Shown here piece after piece: positions 23,438-33,715 of a stretch of 64,000 bases of DNA; position 1 is the first letter of the stretch; each line of letters starts with the position of its first letter. The position numbers were made by a program, and so were the translations under genes. Origin of the DNA: Bilabrum cf. latius (taxonomy: Eukaryota; Bigyra: Bicosoecida; Bigyra; Bicosoecida). The notes beneath the pieces were generated by a model. That model was not told where the DNA came from. It searched no databases and was given only the letters and a program-made list of their open reading frames with translations. The stretch covers positions 806,001-870,000 of the forward strand of contig OZ237754.1 in NCBI GenBank assembly GCA_965178125.1, read 5' to 3'.

Positions 23438-25844
23438 ATGGATAACGTGGATCCCGTGTCGCAACTACGCGCGGCATGTGAAAGACTTAAAGAAGATGCT
23501 GCATTCGCTGCATAGAATGACTTCTCAATAGGTCAGATGGCAGTGCATGCAGCTGAGTATGCCCTTGCAAATGGGTTCCCAATTCACAAAGCAGCCGACC
23601 TATGTGTAGCCCCCCTGCTTGTTCGAAGAAATCTGGTCGGAGTCAGGTTGTGCTATGCAAATTTCCTCATGGACCACGGTCTCGAAATTGAGGCATGCAA
23701 GGAATTCAAGGAGGCAGCACTTGTATCGCCTTCGCCTTTGCATGGTCTCGCCCTAGATGCACACAGGTCTGCCATGTCACAGGTTGCGCCGAGGTGGCAC
23801 TTTAGAATGATGAATGATTATGAGAGAAATTCGGGCTACCGTATCGCTATCTAGCGGGGGATTCGTTCGGCAGTGAATGCCGGCGAAGCAGTGCTGGCGG
23901 TTGACATCGGAGCTGGTGCCGGGCTTTTGGGGGCATACGCGCTAGATACAAGCCAAGAAACAAGTACAAACTTGCGCTTAGTCGCAATCGAGAGCAGCTC
24001 AGCGCTAGCACATACGTGTCATCGCGCCTTGCAACCCGTATCTCAAGCGAAGGGTGCAGCCTCAGCCGACCTCCGACCTGCCCTCGCGGTAATAAATGCA
24101 GACTCCAGGCGTCTCGATGGGCTACCGAGCGCGGCGTCAGGCGTACTAAGACCGAACGAATCCGCGCCTTCGGGCGAGTCGCCCAGCGGGAGCACAGGCA
24201 GCCACGCCGCCGTGCGAGGCCATCGCGATGATTCCATATAGGCACCTAGTAGTAGTAGTAGTAGCACGAGTAGTAGTGCAAGTGCAAGCGCAAGCGACAG
24301 TGCCAGAGCTAGCCTCCTCTTGAGCGAGGTACTGGACTCCGGATTGCTGGGTGAGGGCGTGCTGTCCACCCTGCGACACGCCGCGGCGACTCTCTGCAAG
24401 GCGGGCCCCGGGTCCTGCCAAGCGGTGCCCGAGCTGGCCGTGATGATGGGCACGCCGGTGGAGTGCAGTGCATTGCGGCGCAGGTCTCGCCTGGTGCTGC
24501 CCCCGGGCTGCAGCTCCTCTCGTTGTGGCACGCTCCCAGCCCCTGTCAGGAGCTACCTCTCCTCCTGTGTTCCCTGCGTGGCAGAGCCCTACTGCTGCGA
24601 TCGGATCGACCTGATGAGCCACACGGCGCTGGGACCGGAGGTGCCGCTGTTCGCCCTTGCCATGGGAGCATGCAGGGAGGAGGCCGTGGGGAGGGCGGAG
24701 CGATACATGGAGGCACGGGGACTTGGCTCCGTGCCTGTCTTTCACATCAGCAGCTGGGTCGATGATGATGGTGACGATGGAAACGGCAAGGAGTCGGAGG
24801 GTGAAGGGCATTGTGCTGGTGGTCTGAGAAGGGGCATGATGGGGCGGGCGACGCTGCCGGTGGAGACGGGTGGCACCGTGGATTGCGTCGTGGCTCGATT
24901 CGAGCTGGTACTGCGGTATGACGAGTGCGAGTACTAGGCCTAGACCTAGGTCTAGATGTTGCCCCAGGGTGCAGATGCAGGGCATGCAGGTGCAAGCTCT
25001 CGTTCGGGTGCCTCTTCAAAGGAACAGCAGGAGGGCCCCATGGAGGGGCCCATCGTGGTCATGTCTGCTCCCAGCCTGCGCGGGAAGAGAGAGGGAGAAG
25101 CAACCGGGGCTACAGATAGGTACCACTCCATGGGTTCTCTGCCTCAGGCTGCCCCCATAGCCTCTCATGCAGCAGGCAGCAGCAGGGGTCCCTCCTCTCC
25201 TGGGCTGCTTGCTTCCGATGACCGAGCTACGTGCGGCAACTGGGACCATTCCCTGTTTTTTCCCGTGGAAGATGCAGATGTAGACGTGAACACTTGGACG
25301 GCGAGACCCGCGCGAGGAAGAAGCAAAGAAAAGGATGAGGAGAAAGCGGGCAGTTTCCCACTCCGCCCCAGCGAGCTGGAGGCTGTTCCCCCGGGGTGCG
25401 CGAGGACTCCCGTCGTAGGCAGCGGCTGCTTCCAGTAGCGTGCAGCTGGAGCGGTCATGCCAGGGGATGATAATTGCTTGCAAGCGAGCCGTGGCGACCG
25501 CGTGCTGGCAAGCTTCGAGCTGACGGGGGACCGGCTGGCCATGCGATGGCGGGTGCAGCGCACCGCAGGTCAGCCGGTGATGCAGGTGCAAGAAAAGGGC
25601 GAGGGTGGGGCATCAGGCAAATCCAAGCAGCGCAAAGAGCCCAAGACAGTCAGCAGTAGCACAGCCTCTTCAGCCGCCCCTATTGCGTCGACAGGCCGCA
25701 TCGTGTCCCGCCAGCTGGCGGTGCTGGACCAGCATGGGATGGCAAGGGCCAACGACTGGCTCATGGAATATGCCAAGGAACAAGGTTGGGGGTCGACAGA
25801 AGGTAGCACAGACGTGGCAATAGCTGATTCCATCATTGTTGCCC

Positions 25845-25912
<68 letters not shown>

Positions 25913-27563
25913 CGCAGTACCGATGCATCCGCTCCGCGTGCGATCCCATCATCTGCCTCCTTGGATCTGTCGAGCGGCCTGCCTCTTGCGGCGATCGGCG
26001 AGGCGAGCAGCACTCGATCGGGGGCTTCGCACGTGATCTTGCTCGGGGGCCTGGCCGGTGACGAAGATGGTGAAGACGAAAGCGATGATGAGGATGATGA
26101 TAGTGACGGCGGGAGTACGAGTGGGGGGGCTCGCGATGGCAGTTAGTCTCACATGCGAGCCGACAGCAGCCGTTTGAACCCGCACGGGTTACGCCTGTCG
26201 CGGTCGGCAACTGTCGCGCGGTCCATTCAGCACTGGCTTGCCACCACGGGTCGCCGCTGGTCTGCCAAGATACAGCTGCTAGGCTGCGATGGCGCGCGTG
26301 AAGGCACAGGTCGCTCTGGCCAGTAGCGAGCAGCTGCACCAAGCCAACCCCGAGGCATACACGCATGCGTGCAGCAGGCAGGGGCACGCATCGCCATGGG
26401 AGCGTCCGCTCCTACAGGATCGGAGCACTCCGACACGCATACCCTGCCACTGCCTCGCCTCGATTCGATGCGCATGGATGCTCTGGATGCACACGGTATG
26501 CTGCGGCCGCACGTGCTGTCAACCTCTGCACTGGCCGCTCGATGGATGCTCAAGCCGGGCAGGGCAGGACGGTTGCGGCCGGGCGCGCTGGTGCTGTGGG
26601 CGTGCGTGGTCCGCAGCGCGGCCATCAGGGGCACCTTCGCAGTGGATCCGGCCGTGGCTGCCGGCAGTTCGGGGGTACCATCGGAGGCAGTGCGAGCGTG
26701 CGCAGCGGGGATGAACTACCTGTCGACCGATTGTGTCCACGACGTGCTGGGGCACTGGGAGCTGCTTGAAGAGGTAGGCGGGCCTGTGGAGGGCAAAGGC
26801 AGCCTGGGAGAGAACAGGGCAGAGGGGCAAGTCGCCATGGTTGGCAGCGGCGGCGGTGGTGATGGTGATGAGGAGGACAGATTCCGCGCGGACCTAGATC
26901 CACCTGCAGGCACCTCGACCTCGACTGCGTTGTCTACCTGGGCCCGCCCTGAGGGCAGCTGGCCCAGCTTCCAAGCAGTTGGGCCTGCTTCTCCCGTGTT
27001 ACGCGTTCCCCTTCGGGAACAGGCCCCGATTGCAACCGCACTGCATTGCGCTGCAGGCAGCAAACGTGTAGTCGGCGATGTGTCAGACGAGGAGGTCCCG
27101 TGGAGCGAGAGGTACTGGGGAGGGCGCGAGAGGCTGGTGTTGCAGGGGTGTGATGAGCACACAGGTAGACAGGACGAGCTATCAGTGCTGTGCTGGTTCG
27201 TGGAGGAGAATGAAGAGGGAGAGGGAGAGGAAGGACAAGAGGAAGAGGGGGGGAACGAGGTAGTCGCTCGCGGTGGGAAAGTAGAGGGCAAGTCGAGGGC
27301 AAGTGAGCGAGATGGGAGCAGGGGCAGAGAGGCTGTGGCAGCTAGCCTCAGGGCAGGGACAGGGAGGTGCGCAAGGACAGGCAGGTTTACGGGTTGTGCA
27401 TTCCACATCTCCAGTGGCAGTCCGCCCTAGGGGCAGGGAGGAGGTACGGGTAGCTCTGTTGCGGTTGAGGCTCGGGTTTGGCCCGAGGGGGCGCTGGAGG
27501 TGCTCGCTAGTTGGCGATGAGAAAGCACGAAGCATGCAAGATCTTGGTGCTGCTGACGATTGA
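23438..27563 (+). CDS. PRMT9: PRMT9-type protein arginine methyltransferase
   Basis: The ATG at 23438 opens a frame with ten TAGs (23513, 23852, 24239, four at 24935-24955, 25436, 26144, 26324). A helical TPR-like leader (YANFLMDHGLEIEACKEFKEAAL) precedes the first catalytic domain. That domain has PRWHFRMMNDYERNSGY, the SAM motif VDIGAGAGLLGAYAL (about residue 155) and the double-E loop SEVLDSGLLGEG, then PVECSALRRRSR, all in PRMT9 order. PRMT9 makes symmetric dimethylarginine on splicing factors such as SAP145. A degenerate second half follows, with poly-Ser and acidic inserts. Residues at the 3' end that resemble the PRMT9 terminus (VVHSTSPVAVRP, then REEVRVALLRLRLGF) lie in a different frame. 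An intron starting near 27260 is therefore likely, giving a TGA at 27561; without it the frame ends at a TGA near 27520. Confidence 0.8.
24933..24957 (+). repeat. CTAG-palindrome tract with four in-frame TAGs
   Basis: TAG alternates with GCC, ACC and GTC, making overlapping AGGCCT, CCTAGG and TCTAGA sites inside the PRMT9 frame. Similar tracts lie in intergenic DNA near 22876, 27648-27730 and 32892-32935. Confidence 0.6.
25849..25910 (+). repeat. AGC trinucleotide run encoding poly-Ser in PRMT9
   Basis: About 20 near-perfect AGC units in frame, giving a serine homopolymer in the central linker. Confidence 0.9.
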
Positions 27564-28039
27564 TTATCATAAACCATATTCCTCTGTCTGTACCAAGCCA
27601 GCGGGTCATCTTCACCATCGCACAGCGCGCGAACTGTAGCTACAGATGGATCTAGATTCTAGATCTACCCGTAGGCCCTAGGATCCGGATTCCGGATCCA
27701 TCGCGTAGTAGATCTAGATGTAGGCCTATCCTGGATGCTGCGCACTTGAGTGGAGATGATCGCGGGCCGAGCCAAAAGTCATCAATCCAAATGGATGCCT
27801 TGCAGCCAGCGGGCCGCCTCCGCCCACGCTTCCGCCCCTTCTCACGCCGCAGCCAGGACATCAGCAGACGAACGGCCATGCACGCGTGTGCCTCTGCGAT
27901 GGCCACACAGATGCGCGTCCATCGCATTACCCACACACCCCTATATGTGCGCTTGCCGCACACTGCACCCATCTCACTCACTCGTCACAGGTCCTCGTCA
28001 ACGATGAACCGGTTGCCCTCGCTGTGGCTCCCTCACTCG
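27564..28039. other. Convergent intergenic region, palindrome-rich
   Basis: 476 bp between PRMT9 and the LRR gene. Positions 27648-27730 are a dense mosaic of six-base palindromes (TCTAGA, AGATCT, GGATCC, CCTAGG, AGGCCT). The right end carries one copy of the 54-bp duplication that includes the LRR gene stop. Confidence 0.6.
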
Positions 28040-28086
28040 TCACAGGTCCTCGTCAACGATGAACCGGTTGCCCTCGCTGTGGCTCC
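27979..28086 (-). repeat. 54-bp tandem duplication across the LRR gene stop codon
   Basis: Two copies, 27979-28032 and 28033-28086. The right copy holds the last LRR codons and its TGA, which is part of a TGTGACGAGTG word. The left copy lies in the 3' flank. Confidence 0.85.
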
Positions 28087-28858
28087 CATCATACCTGCTC
28101 CTGCCCAATCCCAGGAACGCCCCGGACTCCCCCGCGTCCCCCCCCGCCGTGCTGTCCGCGTCGTCGTCCTGCCCCGCAACGCTCACGTCGTCGTCTCCGC
28201 CATCGCCCGCGCCGCCTGGGGAGGCTGCGCCCGCCGCTGCACCGTCCCCTGCTATCTTCTTCTTCTTCTTCGGTTTCCTGGGCGCAAGGTACTTGCCCTT
28301 CTCCTTCGCTTCCTCTCTCTCGGCGGGGCTGACGGGGGAGGAATCCAAGAAGGCGAGCGCGGGCAGCCGGAAGGACACGTACAGGCGATACCTCTGGCTC
28401 GCGGCGATGTCCTCCTCGGAGAGAAGCACAAAGTTGGGCGAGGCGGGGTTCCGCATCAGAGACAGGAAACTCAGCCGAGGGAACCGTTCTACCGCCAGGT
28501 CGCAGAACTACACGATATCAGATATGCTATTGTTATTGCAGGACAGCGTCTTGATGTTCTCGAGCCTGGGGCACGTCTCGAGCACATCCTCGATGAGACC
28601 AGTCTTGTCCAGGATCAGCGTCTCCAGGTTCGGCACCGCCGAAAGGCTCTTCAGAGACTTGATTGGGTTCTCAGATAAATTCAGTGACTTCAGGCTATCG
28701 CCACGCCCCAGCAGTGCCCCATCCGGGATAGCTCCGAGACCTTTGTCTGCAATCACCACGCTGGTAGCAGTGCACGGGGGCAGCTTGCTCAGGTCCAGCT
28801 TGCCCATGGCAGTAGCATCGCTAGGTCCAGTTCCATCTGTACTAGCAGCTCCCGCCAT
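28040..28858 (-). CDS. Leucine-rich repeat protein (SDS22/LRMDA-like cap)
   Basis: 272 residues, ATG at 28858 to TGA at 28040, one TAG at 28508-28510. About four SDS22-type repeats (LKSLNLSENPIKSL, VPNLETLILDKTGL, IKTLSCNNNSISDIV) lead into the C-terminal cap typical of the family: FPRLSFLSLMRNPASPNF, QRYRLYVSFRLPALAFLDSSPVSPAEREEAKEKGK. A Lys-run and an acidic Gly/Ala tail follow. The TAG splits the last repeat from the cap, and both halves are needed for a normal domain, so this is strong evidence for read-through. Such proteins bind partners as small adaptors, often ciliary or cytoskeletal, but the partner here is unknown. Confidence 0.85.
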
Positions 28859-29326
28859 GCCGTTGGTACCAGCTCAAATAACTCTCTAGGCGTGACTCAA
28901 CAAGGCCAACCGAATTCTGCTGGCAACCGAACGGCACACTACTGCACAGCTGGTGTCGTTGTCTGGTTAAACGAAGCGACAAGTGAGCTCTCGTATATAG
29001 TCGTGCTAATTTTGTCTTCCGATGCCGGCGACTCGGTATATGTGAACTGTACCGCTGCGTCCCAAGAGTAATCGCTTGGGGGCCGATGTAACCACACTGA
29101 ACTAAATCTGATATATCTCGCGAGAAATTGCTTTTCGACAGATTTCAGCGCTGTCGTTCTTACTGTGAGAATGTATTTCGTATAATGTGTAACGTGTATC
29201 ACTACTTTGTGGCATCGTTTAAGTTTTACTTGTATTCGAGATCTACCGGATTTACAATTCATGTTCCTTCATTCGCAACTTTCGCCGGCACGCAGACTTG
29301 CTGCAGTCTGATAGCACAGGCATTGA
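28859..29326. other. Divergent intergenic region
   Basis: 468 bp between the LRR (-) and SETD3-like (+) starts. Clearly AT-richer than the genes, probably a shared promoter region. No gene is seen. Confidence 0.5.
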
Positions 29327-32300
29327 ATGCCCAGCCGCAAAGGTAGACGAGGTGGTCGCAAGGCCAAGACGGCCCAGGCGTCCGGCTCGAAACCCGAAGT
29401 TTCGACCGCAGGTGGGCCTGGGGCTGGCACGTCCGATGCAAGTGCGCCATATTGTCGCCCGGCCGTGCTGACCCTCCGGCAGCGCATCGAAGCGAACTGG
29501 CCGGCTGCTGCAGAGATGCACGCGGCGGCTGACAGGAAGCGGGAGGAGCAATCGACCCGCCTGCAGTACCGTCGCGCCACGGCCGCCGTCCAGCAGCTAG
29601 ACCAAGTCATCTCCTACGAGCCTCTGTGGGGAAGGGCCTCTCTGTCCAAGGGAGATCCCATCCGCCAAACAATGGCGGCATTGAAGCAGGTGGAAGCCAC
29701 GCAGCCGCAGTTCCATGGGATCGACCAGGACCTGTCCCCGGAGAGGAGGGTCGGCAGGTTCCTCCATTGGCTCGGCGTGTGGGGATTCAAACAGCTCCCC
29801 GGCAAGCCGATCCGGGTCGTGCGGAGCCGACGGAAAGGATTCGGGCTCCGGATCCTGGGCAGGGCTCGCGAGGCCGAGACTGTTCTCCGGATCCCGCAGA
29901 CGATCGTGCTGTCCATGCTGCAGGTGAACGAGGGGCCCGTGGGCCGGCTGCAGAAGATCGACGCGCAGCTCAAGGGGGCCGCGAGGCCGTTTCAGCTGGC
30001 CCTGCACCTGGGGCACCTGGCAATGCAGTGCGCTGCGCTTCCCGAGGAGCTGAAGAACCTGGAGCCCGCGCGTAAGCCAGTGCCAGAGCCAGAGCCCGTG
30101 CCAGTGCCGGAGGACGACAGGGTGGCCGACCCCGCCGCGCAGGCAGACGATCGGGACGCGGACACGCTGGACCAGGAGCTGGTGCAGGCCTGGAGACGGG
30201 CTTACGCAAATGCAGGGGCGGACCAGCTGCACCCCGAGATGCAGCACTGGCGGCCCTACCTTGCCCTGCTGCCGGTGGGTGGGGTGGGAAACCTGCTAGA
30301 CTGGGGCGAGTAGACCTGGTCGGTGCTTGCAAAGGCAGACCCTGCGGGACACATGCAGGCAGCGAGGTACCTCCGTAGTTTCTTGAAGAACTATTGTGCC
30401 CACTACTAGGTGCATGCCTCCGAGAAGGCGCTCAGCCTGTCCAGCATTGGCAAGAGGATCGCCCAGACGGTGGCGCAGCAGGCCGCCGCTGGTCTTCCGG
30501 AGGACAAGCGGCTGGCCCTGCCGCAGGGCGTGTCTGCCGACGGAACCGTGGACCCGACGGCGCTGCGCGGCGCCCGGGAGGCCCGCCCCTCCGTTTAGGC
30601 TGCCCTGGCCTTCCCCTTGCTCCGCTGGGCCTTGGTGCATGTGATGAGCAGGCACAACTCGGCGCCGCTCAAGATGCTGACCGTGGCCCTTGACGCGGAC
30701 GGGCGGATCATCACGAAGACGAAGGCGCAGGTCGAGGAAGAAAAGGCTAGAGCAGGGGCCAATCCGGGTGAATCGGGGGAGGAGGAAGGGGTGGGGCCAG
30801 CAGCAGCGGAGGAGGAAGACCCGGAGCTGGGAGGCACGCGCCCCCCCCTGCTGGTGGCACCCGAGTACTACGAGGCGCACGAGTGCCTCATCCCGCTGTG
30901 GGACCTATAGAACCACGAGGAGGGGTACATGAGCACGGTGCCGGATGTGGCGGAGGAGGAAGAGATCAGGATGGGAAGGGAGGAGGAGGAGTGGGAGAAG
31001 AAAAACCTGGAGCAAATGCTCAAGGAGGCAGAGGAAGGGGCGGGGGTGACGGCGCAAGCGGAACCGGGCAAAGAAGCAGGAGAAGAAGAAGAAGCAGGAG
31101 AAGCAGCCAGTGCCGCTGCAGGGGATCCGGGGGAGGGGGAGAGAGATGTTTCGACCTCAGCCAGCGCGGCTGCATTGTCAAGCAAGAAAGGCATTGAAGA
31201 GGAAGAGATGAAGGCAGGGGTGGTATCCATCGATGAACTGCCGGGAGCAGAGACCACGTCTGTTCTGGCGGAGCGGGTGGGCCTCGCTGCGCGCGCGATG
31301 AGGGAGTTTGCTCCCGGCGAGGAGCTGGTCATGGACTACGGGCCCCGGCCCGCGATCCAGCTGCTGCACTTCATGGGGTTCGCCGCTCGTCAGGGGCCCT
31401 GGTCCACCGTGCAGGTGCCTGTGGAGGCCATGCACTCCGCGGCTGCGTTCGTGCGGAGGCAGGACGCGCAGCGAGCCGCAGAGGCAGAGGCCGAGGCAGA
31501 GGCCGGTGGCGAGGGAGGGGAGGGAGCGGGAGGGGAGGGAGCGGGAGAGGAGGGGGGCGATGAGGACGCGAGGGCCAGGCGGGTGAAGAAGGCGCTCACG
31601 AACGCGGTCAAGGACCCGCTCCGGCCCGTTCGAACCAAGGTCCTGCAGCTGGCCAAGCTGACGGACCCCGCGGGCCCGGGGGCCGACGGGATCGAATTCG
31701 TGGCACTGCCTGCCACCGGGTACATGTCCTCGCAGGCGCTGGGGTACTGCAGAGTGCTGGCGGCCGACGGGGAGCAGCTGAGGCAGTTGCTGGCCGAGGT
31801 GGGCGCGCGCGCGAAGCAGGCCGCCGTCGCCGCGAGAGAGGTCGTGGAGGGCAACAGGGCGGTGGTGCGGCCCGTGCGGCAGGTGTCCGTTGAGCTGGAG
31901 CAGGACGAGGGGGCGGCGGGACGAGGCGCCAAAGCAGGGGAACAAAAGGAGGGCAGTGGGGCGGGAGCGCCGCCTCTTCCTAGGGTGCTGCGGTGTGACG
32001 AGTATCCCAGGAACGAGTGGCTCGGAAGGGCGCCCCGGCTGAGGGCCACCACGAAGGCCCCTGCACTGCCCCCTCCCCCGCCGACGCCCGAGACCGTGGA
32101 CCGGCTGTGCCCTGTTCCGCGGCTGTGTTCCGCGCTAGAGAGGAGGGCCCTCAGGATCATGGCCCGGGCGGCCGCCCAGCACAGGATCAGGGCGGCCAAG
32201 GCGGCAAGGGAGCTGCACGGGGCCGGGGCAGGGGCAGGGGCAGGGGCAGGGGCAGGGGCAGGGGCAGGGTCTGCAGCTGCAAAGGTGGGCACTGAAGGGG

Positions 32301-32653
32301 CCTAGGCGGAGACTGGGGATGGGGTTCGGACTGGTGCTGGGAAGAGCCGTGGAGGCGGTCGACGCGGCGGGAGGGGGGGCAAGCGGTCTGGGGCATCGCC
32401 TGCAGCCGCTGGTGCTGCGGGTGGTGCGGCTTCCGGTGCGGGGGCCGGCGGGAAGGGTGCATCGCACGAGGGTGCGGCAGCAGCCGGGGCAGAGCTGGGT
32501 CGCAGGGCCGTGGTAGGTTTCTTGATCCGAACGACGGAGAACTTGAAGGCGGTCGAGTCGACGATCCGGGAGTGGGTGGGGAGGCTCGACTTGGAGGAGG
32601 AAGGCGATGGGGCCGGGGCTGTGAGTGCAGCTGTGGGTGGTGCGGGCAAGTGA
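29327..32653 (+). CDS. SETD3-like SET-domain methyltransferase
   Basis: 1,108 residues, ATG at 29327 to TGA at 32651, five TAGs (30311, 30407, 30596, 30908, 32303). After a basic leader, the split SET domain appears in SETD3 order: FLHWLGVWGF, RSRRKGFGLRILGRAREAETVLRIPQTIV (read as two runs), WRPYLALLPV, RWALVHVMSRHNSAP, CLIPLWDL-TAG-NHEEGYMST, then REFAPGEELVMDYGPRPAIQLLHFMGF. A substrate-binding-like C-terminal part ends GRRAVVGFLIRTTENLKAVE. SETD3 methylates a histidine of actin; relatives modify Rubisco or ribosomal proteins. The fourth TAG falls inside the SET motif D-x-x-N-H, where the family usually has Leu, Cys, Ile or Met. Acidic and Ala/Gly inserts double the usual length. Confidence 0.84.
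32225..32268 (+). repeat. GGGGCA hexanucleotide array encoding Ala-Gly repeats
   Basis: About seven copies in frame near the C-terminus of the SETD3-like protein. Confidence 0.8.
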
Positions 32654-33261
32654 CTGCTGTGAGGAGGCATGCGCCATACCTCAGGCTTTGAAATGTCTAA
32701 AATCAGGCATGGATCGAACAGTGAGCTCTCTCTGGCCAGTGCCGTGGTTTACGAGCCGTGTGCCGGTTGCAGGCACCCCCGCACTTTGGATTGAATACCG
32801 GTTTCCGGAGGATCCGCTACTCCACAACATGTTGTGTGTCAGGTAAAACAAGAAAACATGCACTTCAATATAATTACACGAAAACGTGCCGAGTAGGCCT
32901 ATATCTAGGCTTGGCCTAGGCCTAGACTAGGCAGTTGACCGATTCCGAGTCTACACTTTTTCTGGAATCCGGATTCCGGAATGATCCACCCGATGCACAG
33001 ACCGCCCGAGCACAGATACTCTGGCACCTATCGTGGCCATCGTGGTCATCGCTGCAGCGCAACCTTGCCAGTCCTCTGGGGTGTGACGCGACTATTTCAC
33101 GGCTTGGACCGCCCGACCATCACAATAGGCACAGAAGCCCAGATCTTGTCTCTTCCCCACGCATCCAAGGGGGTGTCCCTCGCGGGATACCCCCCCCCGC
33201 GCACGCGAAAACAGGATTGCGCACGCTACATTCCCTGCTACCAGGCCCACAGGCCTCTACC
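32654..33261. other. Convergent intergenic region
   Basis: 608 bp between the SETD3-like gene and the repeat array at the 3' end of the Gln-rich gene. It contains a CTAG/GGCCTAGG tract at 32892-32935 and a short palindromic stretch CCGGATTCCGGA near 32970. No gene is seen. Confidence 0.5.
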
Positions 33262-33715
33262 CGCTCCTCATGGGCAGCAGAGCGTCAGCCCTGTAGCCCG
33301 CCGCTCCCCCCCCCCTACCGCTCCTCATGGGCAGCAGAGCGTCAGCCCTGCAGCCCGCCGCTCCCCCCCCCCTACCGCTCCTCATGGGCAGCAGAGCGTC
33401 AGCCCTGAAGCCCGCCGCTCCCCCCCCCCTACCGCTCCTCATGGGCAGCAGAGCGTCAGCCCTGTAGCCCGCCGCTCCCCCCCCCCTACCGCTCCTCATG
33501 GGCAGCAGAGCGTCAGCCCTGTAGCCCGCCGCTCCCCCCCCCCTACCGCTCCTCATGGGCAGCAGAGCGTCAGCCCTGTAGCCCGCCGCTCCCCCCCCCC
33601 TACCGCTCCTCATGGGCAGCAGAGCGTCAGCCCTGAAGCCCGCCGCTCCCCCCCCCCTACCGCTCCTCATGGGCAGCAGAGCGTCAGCCCTGTAGCCCGC
33701 CGCTCCCGCTCCCCA
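33262..33715. repeat. 57-bp minisatellite, eight copies
   Basis: The word TCCTCATGGG recurs at 33265, 33321, 33379, 33436, 33493, 33550, 33607 and 33664. Units of 56-58 bp differ mainly in the length of a C-run and a few single bases. The last unit contains the TGA stop of the Gln-rich gene (33684-33686), so the array forms its 3' flank. It keeps open frames on both strands (19-residue periods), which I regard as a by-product of its 57-bp length. Confidence 0.92.

Noticed and set aside
33262-33715. Possible CRISPR array (eight regular repeats)
   Set aside because: Units are directly tandem with no unique spacers, and the genome is eukaryotic.
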